64,000 nt of DNA from Ruegeria_C sp040830705 (GCA_040830705.1 JBFOME010000022.1:1-64000), one strand, 5' to 3'; numbered from the stretch's first letter, positions 1-8,905 are shown. The notes: generated by a model not told the origin, from the letters alone. Program-made: numbers and translations.

Positions 1-140
1 AACCGCATCGAGATCATGTTTGGCAGGCTCAAGGATTGGAGACGCGTGGCGACACGTTATGATCGCTGTCCCAAACTCTTCCTATCAGCAATCGCCCTCG
101 CAGCAATCGTCATCTTTTGGTTATGAATCCTGACCCTAGG
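1..140 (+). mobile_element. 3' end of an IS5-family insertion sequence (copy 1, partial)
   Basis: Bases 1-126 encode the last 41 residues of an IS5-family (IS427-like) transposase, beginning NRIEIMFGRLKDWRR and ending in a TGA stop. This is the conserved C-terminal block that contains the DDE glutamate. Bases 122-140 match the right inverted repeat of the second element at 1512-1530. The rest of the element lies to the left of the window, so whether this copy is intact cannot be judged. It points in the same direction as copy 2 and its right end cuts into the TIR gene fragment. Confidence 0.85.
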
Positions 141-760
141 TAGGTTCCAAGTTCGGCACCAAGCCGCGCTTCACTTTTTGCCCAGTCGGACTTCGCCGAT
201 TCAGGTGTCCAGAGGACCAGAACCAATTTGGCTGCCCGGATCATTCGATCAATTGCATCGCCGAAATGCTCGCTGGTTTTGAGATTTAGATCGGACGTCT
301 GCGAGTATCCGGACGCCTTTAGCGCGTTAGCAATTTGTTCGGCCAGCGGCTGCTCTTCGCGTTTGTAGCTGATAAAAACGTCGATCTGTTGGGTCACTTC
401 TTGGTCCACCTTTTGGGGAAGGATAATGAAGTTAGGTGAGCGATCAAGTGGGCTCGACCGGTTATTCGCTACCGTATCCAGTGGCCGTGTGAACCTAGGC
501 CCATCTACACTAATTCCCGACAATGGATAAGTGCCCGCTTGGCTCACCGCCGCCATTGGAGCACATGCAACATCTACGTCTTGGGTTTGAGAGAGAATCT
601 CTAGCGCGGCTCGAAGCGACCATCCGACGCTTTCGGTAAAGCTTGCGGCCTGTCGCCATGCGTTCAACGGCGGCAAAGCGGGACGATGCGGCCTAGAGTC
701 AGGATGCATTGATTTTCGCTGCGCTGCGTGTTTCACGGCTCCTAAAGACGGAGCGGTCAC
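110..760 (-). pseudogene. TIR-domain protein gene fragment, cut at both ends by IS5-family elements
   Basis: A minus-strand open frame whose middle encodes a bacterial TIR (TIR_2-like) domain. It starts near IDVFISYKREEQ (about base 380) and runs through a hydrophobic LVLVLW strand to SDWAKSEARL, which holds the glutamate expected to act in NADase-type TIR domains. Host sequence spans only 141-691. The last residues are read from IS copy 1 and the first 23 residues from the end of IS copy 2. A GTG at 395-397, preceded by AAGGTGG, is a plausible original start, giving about 85 residues of a domain that is usually 120 or more. TIR proteins often act in antiphage defence or signalling, but no partner gene survives here. 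The frame stays open upstream of 397 without recognisable similarity. Confidence 0.6.
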
Positions 761-1530
761 ATGAGCGACTTTTATTGGCTTAGCGACGAGCAGATGGCGA
801 AGCTCGCCCCTTCTTCCCGAAGTCGCACGGCAAGCCTCGGGTTGATGACAAACGGGTGTTGAGCGGGATTATCTTCATCAATCGCAATGGGTTGCGCCGG
901 CGAGATGCCCAAGGAATACGGGCCACACAAAACGCTCTGCAGCCGGTGGAAGCCTCGGAGCGAGAAAGGTGCCTTAGCACGGACATCGGCCGGCCTGGCT
1001 GCCGTGTACGGCGAACGGAAGCCGGCCATGATTGACGCGACCTATCTCAAGGCACACCGCACCGTGACCATTATAACCGCGATAAAGGGGGGGTGTGGCC
1101 GCCTGATTGGCAGAACCAAAGGCGGTGTGAATACCAAGTTGCACTCAATCTGTGACAGCAAACGGCGACCATTGAACATCTTTGTCACCGCCGGGCAGGT
1201 CAGCGACTACGTCGGTGCGCGGGCTCTGCTCAGCAGCATACTAAATGTGGACTGGCTGCTCGGGGATCGCGGCTATGATGCCAACTGGTTCCGAGACGCG
1301 TTGAAAGACAAAGGGATAGGCGGTTGCATCCCCGATCGAAAGCAACGCAAGACGCCGGCCAAGTACAACAAGCGCAGATAAAAGAAGCGCAGCAGGATCG
1401 AAATCATGATTGGGCGGCCAAGGGACTGGAGGCGCGTGGCAACACGCTATGACCGCTGCCCAAAGGTCTTCCTGTCCGCAATCGCACTTGCAGCAAACGT
1501 CATATACTGGTTATGAATCCTGACCCCAGG
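692..1530 (+). mobile_element. IS5-family insertion sequence (IS427-like), copy 2, complete ends but inactivated
   Basis: The ends are imperfect inverted repeats: 692-710 on the left and 1512-1530 on the right agree at about 15 of 19 positions, sharing the core GTCAGGAT. Total length is about 840 bp, usual for this group. No convincing 3-bp target duplication flanks it (GCGG on the left, GAAC on the right), which fits an old insertion or rearranged flanks. It carries one broken transposase gene and interrupts the region holding the TIR fragment. Confidence 0.8.
761..1516 (+). pseudogene. IS5-family transposase, frameshifted and with an internal stop
   Basis: The gene begins MSDFYWLSDEQMAKLAP at 761, the usual N-terminus of this family. 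A frameshift near 808 moves FFPKSHGKPRVDDKRVLSG to another frame, and a second shift near 905 moves PKEYGPHKTL to a third. From there the frame continues through VNTKLHSICDSKRRP and LLGDRGYDANWFR (DDE-fold aspartates) to a TAA at 1379-1381, where relatives have a tyrosine codon. The sequence after the stop, SRIEIMIGRPRDWRRVATRY to 1516, is still recognisable. Some IS427 relatives use one programmed frameshift, but two shifts plus a nonsense codon indicate decay. Confidence 0.85.
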
Positions 1531-1665
1531 GAACCGACGACAATGAGTGCAATATCTTTGTGATCAAAGTGCAGATGAACACATTCCAACTAGTATCATG
1601 TGCGAATGAGTCGCGGGTGCCGCGCTTTTCAGCAATACGCTATAACTAGTCTAATCTGAATGGAT

Positions 1666-1742
1666 TGGTAGCGGAGGAGGGACTTGAACCCCCGACACGC
1701 GGATTATGATTCCGCTGCTCTAACCAACTGAGCTACTCCGCC
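1666..1742 (-). tRNA. tRNA-Met (CAU anticodon), probably elongator
   Basis: The reverse complement folds into a standard cloverleaf of 77 nt. It has a 7-bp acceptor stem (GGCGGAG with CTCCGCT, including one G-U pair), a D arm GCTC..GAGC, an anticodon stem GCGGA/TCCGC around the loop ATCATAA, a T arm with GGTTCAAGTCC, discriminator A and an encoded CCA. CAU could also belong to tRNA-Ile2 (lysidine-modified), but the anticodon arm resembles alphaproteobacterial elongator tRNA-Met. It sits at the edge of the IS/TIR accessory patch, a common position for island boundaries. Confidence 0.92.
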
Positions 1743-1831
1743 ATGGTGAGAGGCGATTTAAGGGAGGCGCAGGTGGGGGTCAAGAGAGAAGTGTGACCGT
1801 TCGCAGTGTTTTTTGATCTCCTACTGCGGGT

Positions 1832-2803
1832 TCAGGATTTGGCCCTTGTCGCGCGCTCTGCCAGGCACCTGGCGGCGGTGCGGCGGACAAAATCGGCGCA
1901 GTCGATGGGGGCCGTGATCGGGATCATGTGGCCGCGATTGGCAAGCTCTTCATAATCCAGGCCAAATGCGCGGGTCGGTCGGCCCTGCGTGACAGGGTCA
2001 AGGATCACGTCCCCGGTCGCATTGAGAACCGCGCAGGGAACCGTCAATGTCTCATAGCGTGCAGCTTGCTCACCGAGACTGTGCGCCGAGGCCTGCAGGT
2101 CGATGCAGGCCCCAAGAAAGGCACTGGGGCGCAGGGCCAACATACCTCCGCCGCGGGTCATGAAATCGTCCGGCGCGGGTTCGGGTGCGAAGACAAGGCG
2201 CAGGTTCCGATGACGGAGAAGCTTGACCATCGGGGTGACCAGGGTTTGCGACAGAAAGTGACGCAGGCGTGGATTGCTCATTTCGAGCGGTCTGAACACT
2301 TCAGGCACCATTTCAACCGGGTGGGTCAGCGGGCAGAGCAAGGCAAGCCCCGCGGTTTTTTTGGGTCGGTCCAGCGCCATCGCCAAGGCCAGAGCGCCGC
2401 CAAGGGAATGGCCGACAAGCACCGGGTTCTGCACTCCAACGCGGTCCAGAAACATCCCGATCACCTCGGCCTGGGCCGACAACCCCTTGGCGCAGGCGTC
2501 GAATGAGGTGGAATAGCCGCATCCGGGACGATCCAGCGCGATCACGTGATGGTCGCGGGCCAGATCCTCCATTAGGGCGTAGGTGAAATTCTGCAGGGTG
2601 CCCGCGAGGCCATGGATCAGAACCAGGGTAGGGGCGTCGCTCGGACCCGTCTCGACATAGTGGATGGCGCCGCCGGGCAAGTCCAGCCGGGTGCCGGGCA
2701 TCGGAACTGACGCTTCGGCCGCACGAGTTATGGCGCGGGTCCACAGATGTGCCGCACCTAGCAACAGTACAATCGCGAGAAGAATCCAGAGCAAGGTCAT
2801 CAT
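1832..2803 (-). CDS. Alpha/beta-fold hydrolase, membrane-anchored
   Basis: A 323-residue protein with one N-terminal hydrophobic segment (residues 3-20), probably a membrane anchor or uncleaved signal. An alpha/beta hydrolase domain follows: oxyanion region LIHGLAG (63-69), nucleophile elbow GHSLGG with Ser133, probable acid Asp265 in NATGDVILDP, and His292 in NRGHMIP. This is a complete Ser-Asp-His triad. The family covers lipases, esterases and C-C bond hydrolases and the substrate cannot be told from sequence. It is separated from paaX by about 80 bases and is on the same strand, so co-transcription with paaX is possible but a role in phenylacetate breakdown is not shown. Confidence 0.85.
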   Translation of the reverse strand: MMTLLWILLAIVLLLGAAHLWTRAITRAAEASVPMPGTRLDLPGGAIHYVETGPSDAPTLVLIHGLAGTLQNFTYALMEDLARDHHVIALDRPGCGYSTSFDACAKGLSAQAEVIGMFLDRVGVQNPVLVGHSLGGALALAMALDRPKKTAGLALLCPLTHPVEMVPEVFRPLEMSNPRLRHFLSQTLVTPMVKLLRHRNLRLVFAPEPAPDDFMTRGGGMLALRPSAFLGACIDLQASAHSLGEQAARYETLTVPCAVLNATGDVILDPVTQGRPTRAFGLDYEELANRGHMIPITAPIDCADFVRRTAARCLAERATRAKS

Positions 2804-2884
2804 GAGGCGGACTTCCGATTGAGCGACTCTTCGGCAAGCCTATCTTTCCGCGTGCGCTTGTCCACTCGCCGGTGGCTCATGACC

Positions 2885-3688
2885 TCAGCCGCTTACATTG
2901 ATTTCGGCGACACTTGGCAGGCGCAGCGTGCCAAGAAGGCCAAATACCTCTCGTCGGCAGGCCGGTTCGGGCCAGTCGTCGGGGTGGAATACCTGAGGCA
3001 GAACAGGGTGTCGCAAGGCCACACGTCTCCAGCGGTGGATCAATAACGTGCGCAATGTGGCGATCTGGACCGCGGTCAGAGCCTCCGTACGCGGCCTGTC
3101 TGCCCTAACTGCGTGGACGGTATCACGGAGCGATGCGCAAGCCTGTGCTAGATCCTGAGGGAAGAGTCGCGCCTTGAGCCATTGCGGAACGGCGTGAGCG
3201 GTTGCGGTAAACCCGACCAGGTCCTCGCAGTCACCGGGGAGTGGACCAGGGCCAAGCGCAGCGTTGCGTCCAAGCGCGATATAGTCAGTGGTCAGCAGCA
3301 GCGTGTTTAACGTGTCTGCTGCGCGGCCATCCTCGGCGATGAGCAGGTGCCAATCCGACGCGGGCGTGGTGTTTTCATCGTATATGCGAGGGGTTACGGC
3401 TGCAGACTGGGCGCGGCCATAGTCGGTCAGGAAGTGCATCGAACCGCGTCCGACCCGGTCGCTGTCGATCCAGCCATCCTTTCGCAGCCGGTGCAGCGCG
3501 ACGCGGATCGCCTCGGGCTTCAACCCCATCGGCTTCAGGATTGCCGTAAGTGCTGCCCCAGAAACGCAGTCGTCTTTCTGTTGCGCCAGATCACCGAACA
3601 GCGACACGATAACCGACCAAACCTTGAGGTTTTGCGGGTCAGCCAGATGGGCAACAGCGGTGTCAAACCAGGGATCGGGGTCTGTCAT
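2885..3688 (-). CDS. paaX: PaaX-family transcriptional repressor
   Basis: A 267-residue PaaX-type regulator. The N-terminal winged-helix region contains LTAILKPMGLKPEAIRVALHRLRKDGWI (about residues 47-74), followed by the PaaX central and C-terminal domains. In known systems PaaX represses phenylacetate genes and is released by phenylacetyl-CoA. The position next to paaZ and the rest of the paa genes supports that role. The 100-base gap to paaZ (3689-3788) must carry the paaX promoter; I see no clear palindrome there. The cluster has a second candidate regulator, the TetR protein at 11573. Confidence 0.88.
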   Translation of the reverse strand: MTDPDPWFDTAVAHLADPQNLKVWSVIVSLFGDLAQQKDDCVSGAALTAILKPMGLKPEAIRVALHRLRKDGWIDSDRVGRGSMHFLTDYGRAQSAAVTPRIYDENTTPASDWHLLIAEDGRAADTLNTLLLTTDYIALGRNAALGPGPLPGDCEDLVGFTATAHAVPQWLKARLFPQDLAQACASLRDTVHAVRADRPRTEALTAVQIATLRTLLIHRWRRVALRHPVLPQVFHPDDWPEPACRREVFGLLGTLRLPSVAEINVSG

Positions 3689-3788
3689 TCCCCAAGCTTA
3701 GGATCTGCGCACGTTAAGCGCCATGTGAATGTGATCTACCGCGTTTTAGTCAAATCCATTACATCATCAGAACCTGTGACGAGACACC

Positions 3789-5804
3789 CTAAGTGGCATT
3801 CATGGTCAGCAATTCGTACTCGGCGACTTTTTGTTCGTCTTGATTGCTCAGGGTGACATGCCATCGCACTTCGCCATACTCCGGGTTGCGCGGCGTTTTC
3901 TGTTTCACCGTCAGGCGCACCTTGATGCTGTCACCGGCGCTGACCGGCTGCATGAATCGCAGGTTGTCAAGGCCGGTATTCGCCAGCACCGGGCCTTCGT
4001 CGGGCTGCACGAAAAGGCCGGCGGCGAAGCTCAAAAGCAGGTAGCCATGGGCGACACGGCCCGGAAAGAACGGGTTTCGCTTCGCCGCTGCATCATCCAT
4101 ATGGGCGTAGAACCTGTCGCCGGTGAAATCGGCGAAATGTTCGATATCTTCCAAGGTTATCTCGCGCGGTGCGGTGGTCAGTGTCTCGCCGATTTCGAGC
4201 TCTCCAAAGCGGCGGGTGAATGGGTGGGCCGGTATGATGATTTCCGGCGCACCGGGCACCCATGTTTTGGTGATGGCCGACAAGATCTGTGGCGAGGCCT
4301 GAATGGCTGTGCGTTGCATATAGTGTTTCACGCCACGGATACCGCCCATTTCCTCGCCGCCTCCGGCCCTGCCGGGCCCGCCATGCACCATATGCGGCAG
4401 AGGCGCGCCATGGCCCGAGCTTTCCTGCATCGAGTCGCGGTTGTTGATATAGATACGCCCGTTCCATGCGGCACTGCCCTGCACGACCCGCGCCGCGATG
4501 GCGGGGTCATTGGTGATGAGCGAAGTCACCAGCGAGCCGCCGCCGCGATTTGCCAGGCTCACCGCGTGATCAACATCGCGATAGCCCATGATCGTCGAGA
4601 CGGGGCCAAAGGCTTCGGTATCATGAACATGGCTGGCTTGGTCGGGGTCCGGGCAATGGAATAGCATAGGGGGCAGAAAGGCACCGGGATCAGCATCAAA
4701 GATACCGGGATCGCCGAACACCCGCTCTGCCTCACGTCCAATGATCTCGGCCTTGGCAAGAACGTCTGCCTTTTGTGCATTGGAGATCAACGCGCCCATT
4801 CGCGTCGCCTCAAGCCGGGGATCGCCAATCGCCGTTGCTGCCAACCGTGCGGACAGGGCCTCGATCACCGCCTGGACATGGGGTTCGGGGGCAAGGATTC
4901 GGCGGATTGCGGTGCATTTCTGACCGGCCTTGGTGGTCATCTCGCGGTGAACCTCTTTGAGGAAGAGGTCGAATTCGGGGCTGCCGGGGCTCGCATCGGG
5001 GGCCAGGATCGACGCATTCAGGCTGTCCTGTTCGGCCACAAAGCGAACGGCGTTCCGTGTGATCGCTGGGGTTTGGCGCAGTTTCAAGGCGGTCTCGGCC
5101 GAGCCGGTGAAGCTGACCACATCCTGCGCGCCCAGATGATCTAGCATGTCGCCCAGCCCACCAGAGACCAGTTGCAGCGCTCCGTCAGGCAATATTCCGG
5201 TTTCCAGCAGGATGCGCACCGACAACTCGGTGACGTAACAGCTGGAGGTGGCGGGTTTGACGATGGCGGGAACACCCGCAAGCAGGGTTGGTGCCAGCTT
5301 TTCCAGCATGCCCCAAACCGGGAAGTTGTAGGCGTTTATGTGGATGGCGACGCCCGGCAGCGGCGTGCAGATATGTTGACCAAGGAAGCTGCCGTTACGA
5401 GAAATCTGTTCGATCCCGCCATCCAGATAGACCTGTCCGTCCGGCATTTCGCGTCGCCCTTTCGAGGCAAAGACGAACATCGTGCCAATCCCGCCATCGA
5501 TGTCGAACAGGTGATCTTTTTGGGTGGCGCCGGTATCGTAGCTCAGGTCATACAGCGCCTGTTTGCGGTCATCGAGCGCCTGCGCCAGCGCCTTGAGCAT
5601 GCGGGCGCGGTCATGAAAACTCAGCGCGCGCAGCGCGGGGCCGCCAACATCGCGGGCATAGGCCAGCATGGCCTCTACATCGAGGCTGTCATTGCCGGCA
5701 TTGGCCAGCGGCTTGCCGGTGATTGCCGAGGTGATGCGGCGCGCTCCGGGGCCGGGCGGGACCCACTCACCGGCGGCAAAGCTGGACACTTGCAGAAGGC
5801 GCAT
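3789..5804 (-). CDS. paaZ: PaaZ, bifunctional oxepin-CoA hydrolase / 3-oxo-5,6-dehydrosuberyl-CoA semialdehyde dehydrogenase
   Basis: A 671-residue fusion. The N-terminal 500 or so residues form an aldehyde dehydrogenase (catalytic Cys in TTKAGQKCTAIRR), and the C-terminal 150 form a MaoC-like hydratase with FTGDRFYAHMDD, where Asp and His five residues apart are the catalytic pair, followed by PGRVAHGYLLLS. It opens the oxepin ring and oxidises the resulting aldehyde in the aerobic phenylacetyl-CoA pathway. The frame is open to 5822, but AAGGAGAG sits 5-12 bases before the ATG at 5804, so that start is preferred. An array of 22-base palindromes (5836-5900) separates it from the upstream dctM gene. 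Confidence 0.93.
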   Translation of the reverse strand: MRLLQVSSFAAGEWVPPGPGARRITSAITGKPLANAGNDSLDVEAMLAYARDVGGPALRALSFHDRARMLKALAQALDDRKQALYDLSYDTGATQKDHLFDIDGGIGTMFVFASKGRREMPDGQVYLDGGIEQISRNGSFLGQHICTPLPGVAIHINAYNFPVWGMLEKLAPTLLAGVPAIVKPATSSCYVTELSVRILLETGILPDGALQLVSGGLGDMLDHLGAQDVVSFTGSAETALKLRQTPAITRNAVRFVAEQDSLNASILAPDASPGSPEFDLFLKEVHREMTTKAGQKCTAIRRILAPEPHVQAVIEALSARLAATAIGDPRLEATRMGALISNAQKADVLAKAEIIGREAERVFGDPGIFDADPGAFLPPMLFHCPDPDQASHVHDTEAFGPVSTIMGYRDVDHAVSLANRGGGSLVTSLITNDPAIAARVVQGSAAWNGRIYINNRDSMQESSGHGAPLPHMVHGGPGRAGGGEEMGGIRGVKHYMQRTAIQASPQILSAITKTWVPGAPEIIIPAHPFTRRFGELEIGETLTTAPREITLEDIEHFADFTGDRFYAHMDDAAAKRNPFFPGRVAHGYLLLSFAAGLFVQPDEGPVLANTGLDNLRFMQPVSAGDSIKVRLTVKQKTPRNPEYGEVRWHVTLSNQDEQKVAEYELLTMNAT

Positions 5805-5835
5805 GGCCTCTCCTTTCCACATTATCGTTTTGCGC

Positions 5836-5900
5836 CAAGGCGTTTGGAAACGCCTTGGAAAGCGGTTTCGAAACCGCTTAAGCCGCTTGCAAGCGGCTTG
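5836..5900. repeat. Array of three 22-base palindromes (family of variable-stem hairpins)
   Basis: Three near-perfect palindromes follow one another: 5836-5857 (CAAG arms, stem core GCG), about 5859-5880 (stem core CGG) and about 5879-5900 (stem core CCG). Each has the outline CAAG-N3-TTT-NN-AAA-N3-CTTG, with stem letters changing in matched pairs. The array lies just 3' of dctM (stop at 5906) and upstream of paaZ, both on the minus strand. It could end or stabilise the dct transcript. The same format occurs at 12176, 19674 and 31839. Confidence 0.75.
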
Positions 5901-5905
5901 GTACG

Positions 5906-7258
5906 CTAATGCCCCAGCGCTCCCATTTGCTGCGGCAGGTAGAGGACAAGCACGGGCACCAGCACGATCAGCGCCAGTCGAAAGATATCGGCGATCCAGA
6001 ACGGCGTGACGCCGCGAAAGATGGTGCCGGTTGATACGTCGCCCACGACGCCTTTCAGAATGAAGACGTTGAGGCCCACGGGCGGGGTGATAAGCGAGAT
6101 TTCGGTGACAACGACCACGACGATCCCGAACCAGATCGGGTCATATCCCAGCGATGTGACCAGCGGGAAAAAGATCGGCACCGTCAGCAGCAGCATCGAC
6201 AGGGATTCAAAGACGCAGCCAAGAATGATGTAGATGCCCAGGATCATCAGGATCACCACAAAGGGCGCGACGTCGTAAGCGGTGACCATGGCGATCAGGG
6301 CCTCGGGCAGACCAGCGAGATTGATGAAGTTCGAGAATATCTGCGCACCGATCAGCACCGAAAACAGTGCGGCGGTGGTAAAGCAGGTCTCTTTCAGCAC
6401 CTCGAAGGTGGAAGAAAGCGTCAGCCCGCCCCGAAACAGGGCGATCAAGAAAGCGCCTGCCGCGCCCATGCCCGCGGCTTCGGTGGGTGAGAATGTCAGG
6501 TTCAGCGGTTCGAAATCGAACGCGCCATAAAGCCCGCCGATCACCAGGAAGAACAGCAGCAACACCGCCCAGACTGACCCAAGCGCACGCAGACGTTCGG
6601 ACCAGCCCGCGCGTTCACCTGCGGGCCCTGAGGCAGGGTTGCGCCAGACGGTCCAGCGCACGGCGAACAGATAGAAGAGGATGCCCAGCAATCCGGGAAT
6701 GATGCCTGCCATGAACAGTTTGCCAATCGATGTCTCGGTCAGCAGGCCATAAATCACCAGGATCACCGAGGGGGGTATCAGGATGCCCAATGTACCGCCC
6801 GCCGCGATGGACGCGGTGCTCAACTCGTCGGAATAGCCATAACGTCGCATTTCCGGCATCGCCACTTTGGACATGGTGGCGGCTGTGGCCAGCGACGAGC
6901 CGCAGATGGCCGAGAACCCGCCGCAGGCTGCAACGGTGGCCATGGCGATGCCGCCACGCATATGGCCCAGAAACGCGTTAGATACCGCGTAGAGCTCGCG
7001 CGCCATGCCGCCCTTGTTCACAAACAGGCCCATCAGGATAAAGAGCGGCACAACCGACAACCCGTAATCCTGCGCCGTGTCGGTGATTTGCCGTCCGACC
7101 ATGGACATCGCCGCCTTCAACCCGCGCTCGGAAAAGATCGAGCCGCCGCGCTCATAGGCAAAACCCAGCGTGCCGACCAGGCCCATCGCAAAGACAATGG
7201 GCAAGCGCACCAGCACCAGTATGAGGACCAGCGCAAATCCGATCAGGGCCGCGGTCAT
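5906..7258 (-). CDS. dctM: TRAP transporter large permease (DctM)
   Basis: A 450-residue, highly hydrophobic protein with about a dozen membrane segments and the DctM signature regions, for example GGFSAICGSSLATAATMSKVAMPEM (about residues 113-137) and GTLGILIPPSVILVIYG. DctM is the ion-coupled channel subunit of tripartite ATP-independent periplasmic transporters in the inner membrane. Its start overlaps the end of dctQ by four bases and it is the last gene of the dctP-dctQ-dctM set. Placement between paaZ and paaG suggests uptake of phenylacetate or a related aromatic acid; this is inferred from context only. Confidence 0.92.
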   Translation of the reverse strand: MTAALIGFALVLILVLVRLPIVFAMGLVGTLGFAYERGGSIFSERGLKAAMSMVGRQITDTAQDYGLSVVPLFILMGLFVNKGGMARELYAVSNAFLGHMRGGIAMATVAACGGFSAICGSSLATAATMSKVAMPEMRRYGYSDELSTASIAAGGTLGILIPPSVILVIYGLLTETSIGKLFMAGIIPGLLGILFYLFAVRWTVWRNPASGPAGERAGWSERLRALGSVWAVLLLFFLVIGGLYGAFDFEPLNLTFSPTEAAGMGAAGAFLIALFRGGLTLSSTFEVLKETCFTTAALFSVLIGAQIFSNFINLAGLPEALIAMVTAYDVAPFVVILMILGIYIILGCVFESLSMLLLTVPIFFPLVTSLGYDPIWFGIVVVVVTEISLITPPVGLNVFILKGVVGDVSTGTIFRGVTPFWIADIFRLALIVLVPVLVLYLPQQMGALGH

Positions 7259-7761
7259 TGTGAGCTGTTCCTTAAGGCGCTGGGATAGAAGGCATACATC
7301 AGGCCGACGATCACCATTGCGAGGGCTGTGATCGCCGTGGCGGCGGCAATGAACCAGCCAATCAGGTAGACCGGGATCGATAGGTATTCTGTGACATCGC
7401 CATACCCACGGGCACGCTCGGCCAGCACCCAGACGCGCTGCACCGGCCAGATCAGCATGATGCCGCTCGCCAGATAGATCACCGCATCCCGCGCCCGGCT
7501 GAGCCGGTAGCGGTGAAAGACATTGTCGGTCAGGTCAACCGCGATATGGCCGTTGGTGACAGACACGATGGGCAGCACCGAAAATACTATGATGGCCATC
7601 AGAATGCGCGTCAGTTCCGTGGCCGCCTCGATCGGCGCGTTGAAAGCCGAGCGTAGGATCACGTCGCAGAAGGTCATCGCCATCAGGATGAACAACGCAA
7701 TGCATGCGGTCGCGACCGGGATAACGCTCAGTCCGCGCGCCAATCGGGGAAGTGATGTCAT
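7255..7761 (-). CDS. dctQ: TRAP transporter small permease (DctQ)
   Basis: A 168-residue protein with four predicted membrane segments (about residues 12-32, 48-65, 88-108 and 129-151), the size and topology of DctQ. The region TELTRILMAIIVFSVLPIVS and the motif GHIAVDL match the family. DctQ binds DctM in the inner membrane. It overlaps dctM by four bases and lies 58 bases downstream of dctP, so the three form one transport operon. Confidence 0.9.
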   Translation of the reverse strand: MTSLPRLARGLSVIPVATACIALFILMAMTFCDVILRSAFNAPIEAATELTRILMAIIVFSVLPIVSVTNGHIAVDLTDNVFHRYRLSRARDAVIYLASGIMLIWPVQRVWVLAERARGYGDVTEYLSIPVYLIGWFIAAATAITALAMVIVGLMYAFYPSALRNSSQ

Positions 7762-7819
7762 GAAATGGCCTCATCAGAGAGAGCGATCCGGCGGGGTGAC
7801 CCGCCGGACCGGAGGTCAC

Positions 7820-8842
7820 TCAGCTACCGGACATGTCCGATTTGATCTGGTCATAGGCGGCTTTGGCGTCGACGCCCGCCTCGGAGATTTCTGCCATCAC
7901 CTTGTTGCGGACCTCTTCGGCGATGGTCGCGAATTTGGACTGGTCGTCGCTGGAGGCTTCGTTGATCGCATTGCCATCCGCCGTTTCGGTGGCGGCGCGG
8001 CCTTCGGCGTCGATTTCGTCCCAGATCTTGCCGATCTCGCGGCTCAGCGGTTCACCAAAAACCTGATCGTCCAGCTTTTTCTGCAGGTCTTCGGGCAGAT
8101 CGGCAAAGCTGTCCTCATTCATGATGAAGGCAAACGACCCACGATAAAGACCGCCGGGCATCTCATAGACGTTCTGGGCCACCTCCGTCAGCTTGAAGCC
8201 CTTGCGGGATTCAAACGGCATCACAACGCCATCTGCCGCCTTCGAGGCTAGTGTTTCGTAAACTTTCGGGGCAGGGACCTGAATGCCGGTTGCCCCCAGC
8301 GCCGAGCCGACATCACCGCCGACACCGCCGGGAATGCGGACCTTGAGGCCGGAAATGTCATCCAACGAGGTAACGGCTGCGTTGGAATGCAGCTGCGCTG
8401 GGCCATGGGTGTGCAAGGCGATGACCTTTACACCGCGATGTTCATCCGCGTCGCGCAGAAACTTGTCATAGGCGCGCCAATACGCGACCGAGGCGTCCTC
8501 GGCCGAGCCTTCGTAACCCGGCAGTTCGATCAGCTTGGTGGTGACGAAACGGCCCGGCTGGTAGCCGTGAAAGATGATCGAGGCATCCGCCGCGCCATCC
8601 ATGATCAGGTCCATCTGCGCGGGCGGCGGGGCGATGCCCAGCTTCAGTTCGGCTGTGACCTGACCATCGGTGGCCTCCTCGACCATCTCGACGAATTTGG
8701 GCCACATCTTGGCGTTGATGCCGTGGGTGGGCGGCGCCCAGCTCGAGATCGTCAGCGTATGGTCGGCGGCGAGCGCCACCGTGCCCGACAGGGCAAAGGC
8801 TGCACCGGCAAGCAGCGTCGAAAGTTTGGTGAATTTGACCAT
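7820..8842 (-). CDS. dctP: TRAP transporter periplasmic substrate-binding protein (DctP)
   Basis: A 340-residue exported binding protein. A signal peptide spans residues 1-25, with cleavage probable after ALA before ADHTL. The mature protein has the DctP fold, including LKVRIPGG, whose arginine normally binds a substrate carboxylate. It captures substrate in the periplasm for DctQM. It is the first gene of the dct set and has its own upstream gap shared with paaG, so expression together with the paa genes is likely. The substrate cannot be read from sequence; phenylacetate or another aromatic carboxylate is a context-based guess. Confidence 0.92.
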   Translation of the reverse strand: MVKFTKLSTLLAGAAFALSGTVALAADHTLTISSWAPPTHGINAKMWPKFVEMVEEATDGQVTAELKLGIAPPPAQMDLIMDGAADASIIFHGYQPGRFVTTKLIELPGYEGSAEDASVAYWRAYDKFLRDADEHRGVKVIALHTHGPAQLHSNAAVTSLDDISGLKVRIPGGVGGDVGSALGATGIQVPAPKVYETLASKAADGVVMPFESRKGFKLTEVAQNVYEMPGGLYRGSFAFIMNEDSFADLPEDLQKKLDDQVFGEPLSREIGKIWDEIDAEGRAATETADGNAINEASSDDQSKFATIAEEVRNKVMAEISEAGVDAKAAYDQIKSDMSGS

Positions 8843-8885
8843 TTCGGTTCCTCCCTCAGAAACGTAGTCACCTGAAACCGCGGTA

Positions 8886-8905
8886 ATGGTTCATTTTGTA
8901 ACCAT
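8886..8905. promoter_or_regulatory. Inverted repeat in the dctP-paaG intergenic region
   Basis: ATGGTT at 8886-8891 and AACCAT at 8900-8905 form an inverted repeat with an 8-base spacer, about 44 bases before the dctP start. It lies in the 182-base divergent region that must hold both promoters. It may be a regulator-binding site, but it is short and could be chance. Confidence 0.3.

Noticed and set aside
887..1381. 164-residue plus-strand open frame as an intact gene
   Set aside because: It is the middle portion of the broken IS5-family transposase; its first residues are out of frame with the true N-terminus and it ends at a nonsense codon.
1..1665. Composite transposon carrying a TIR gene
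   Set aside because: The two IS copies are co-oriented with the TIR fragment between them, but copy 1 is only partly visible, copy 2 is dead, and the TIR gene is truncated at both junctions; independent insertions explain it as well.
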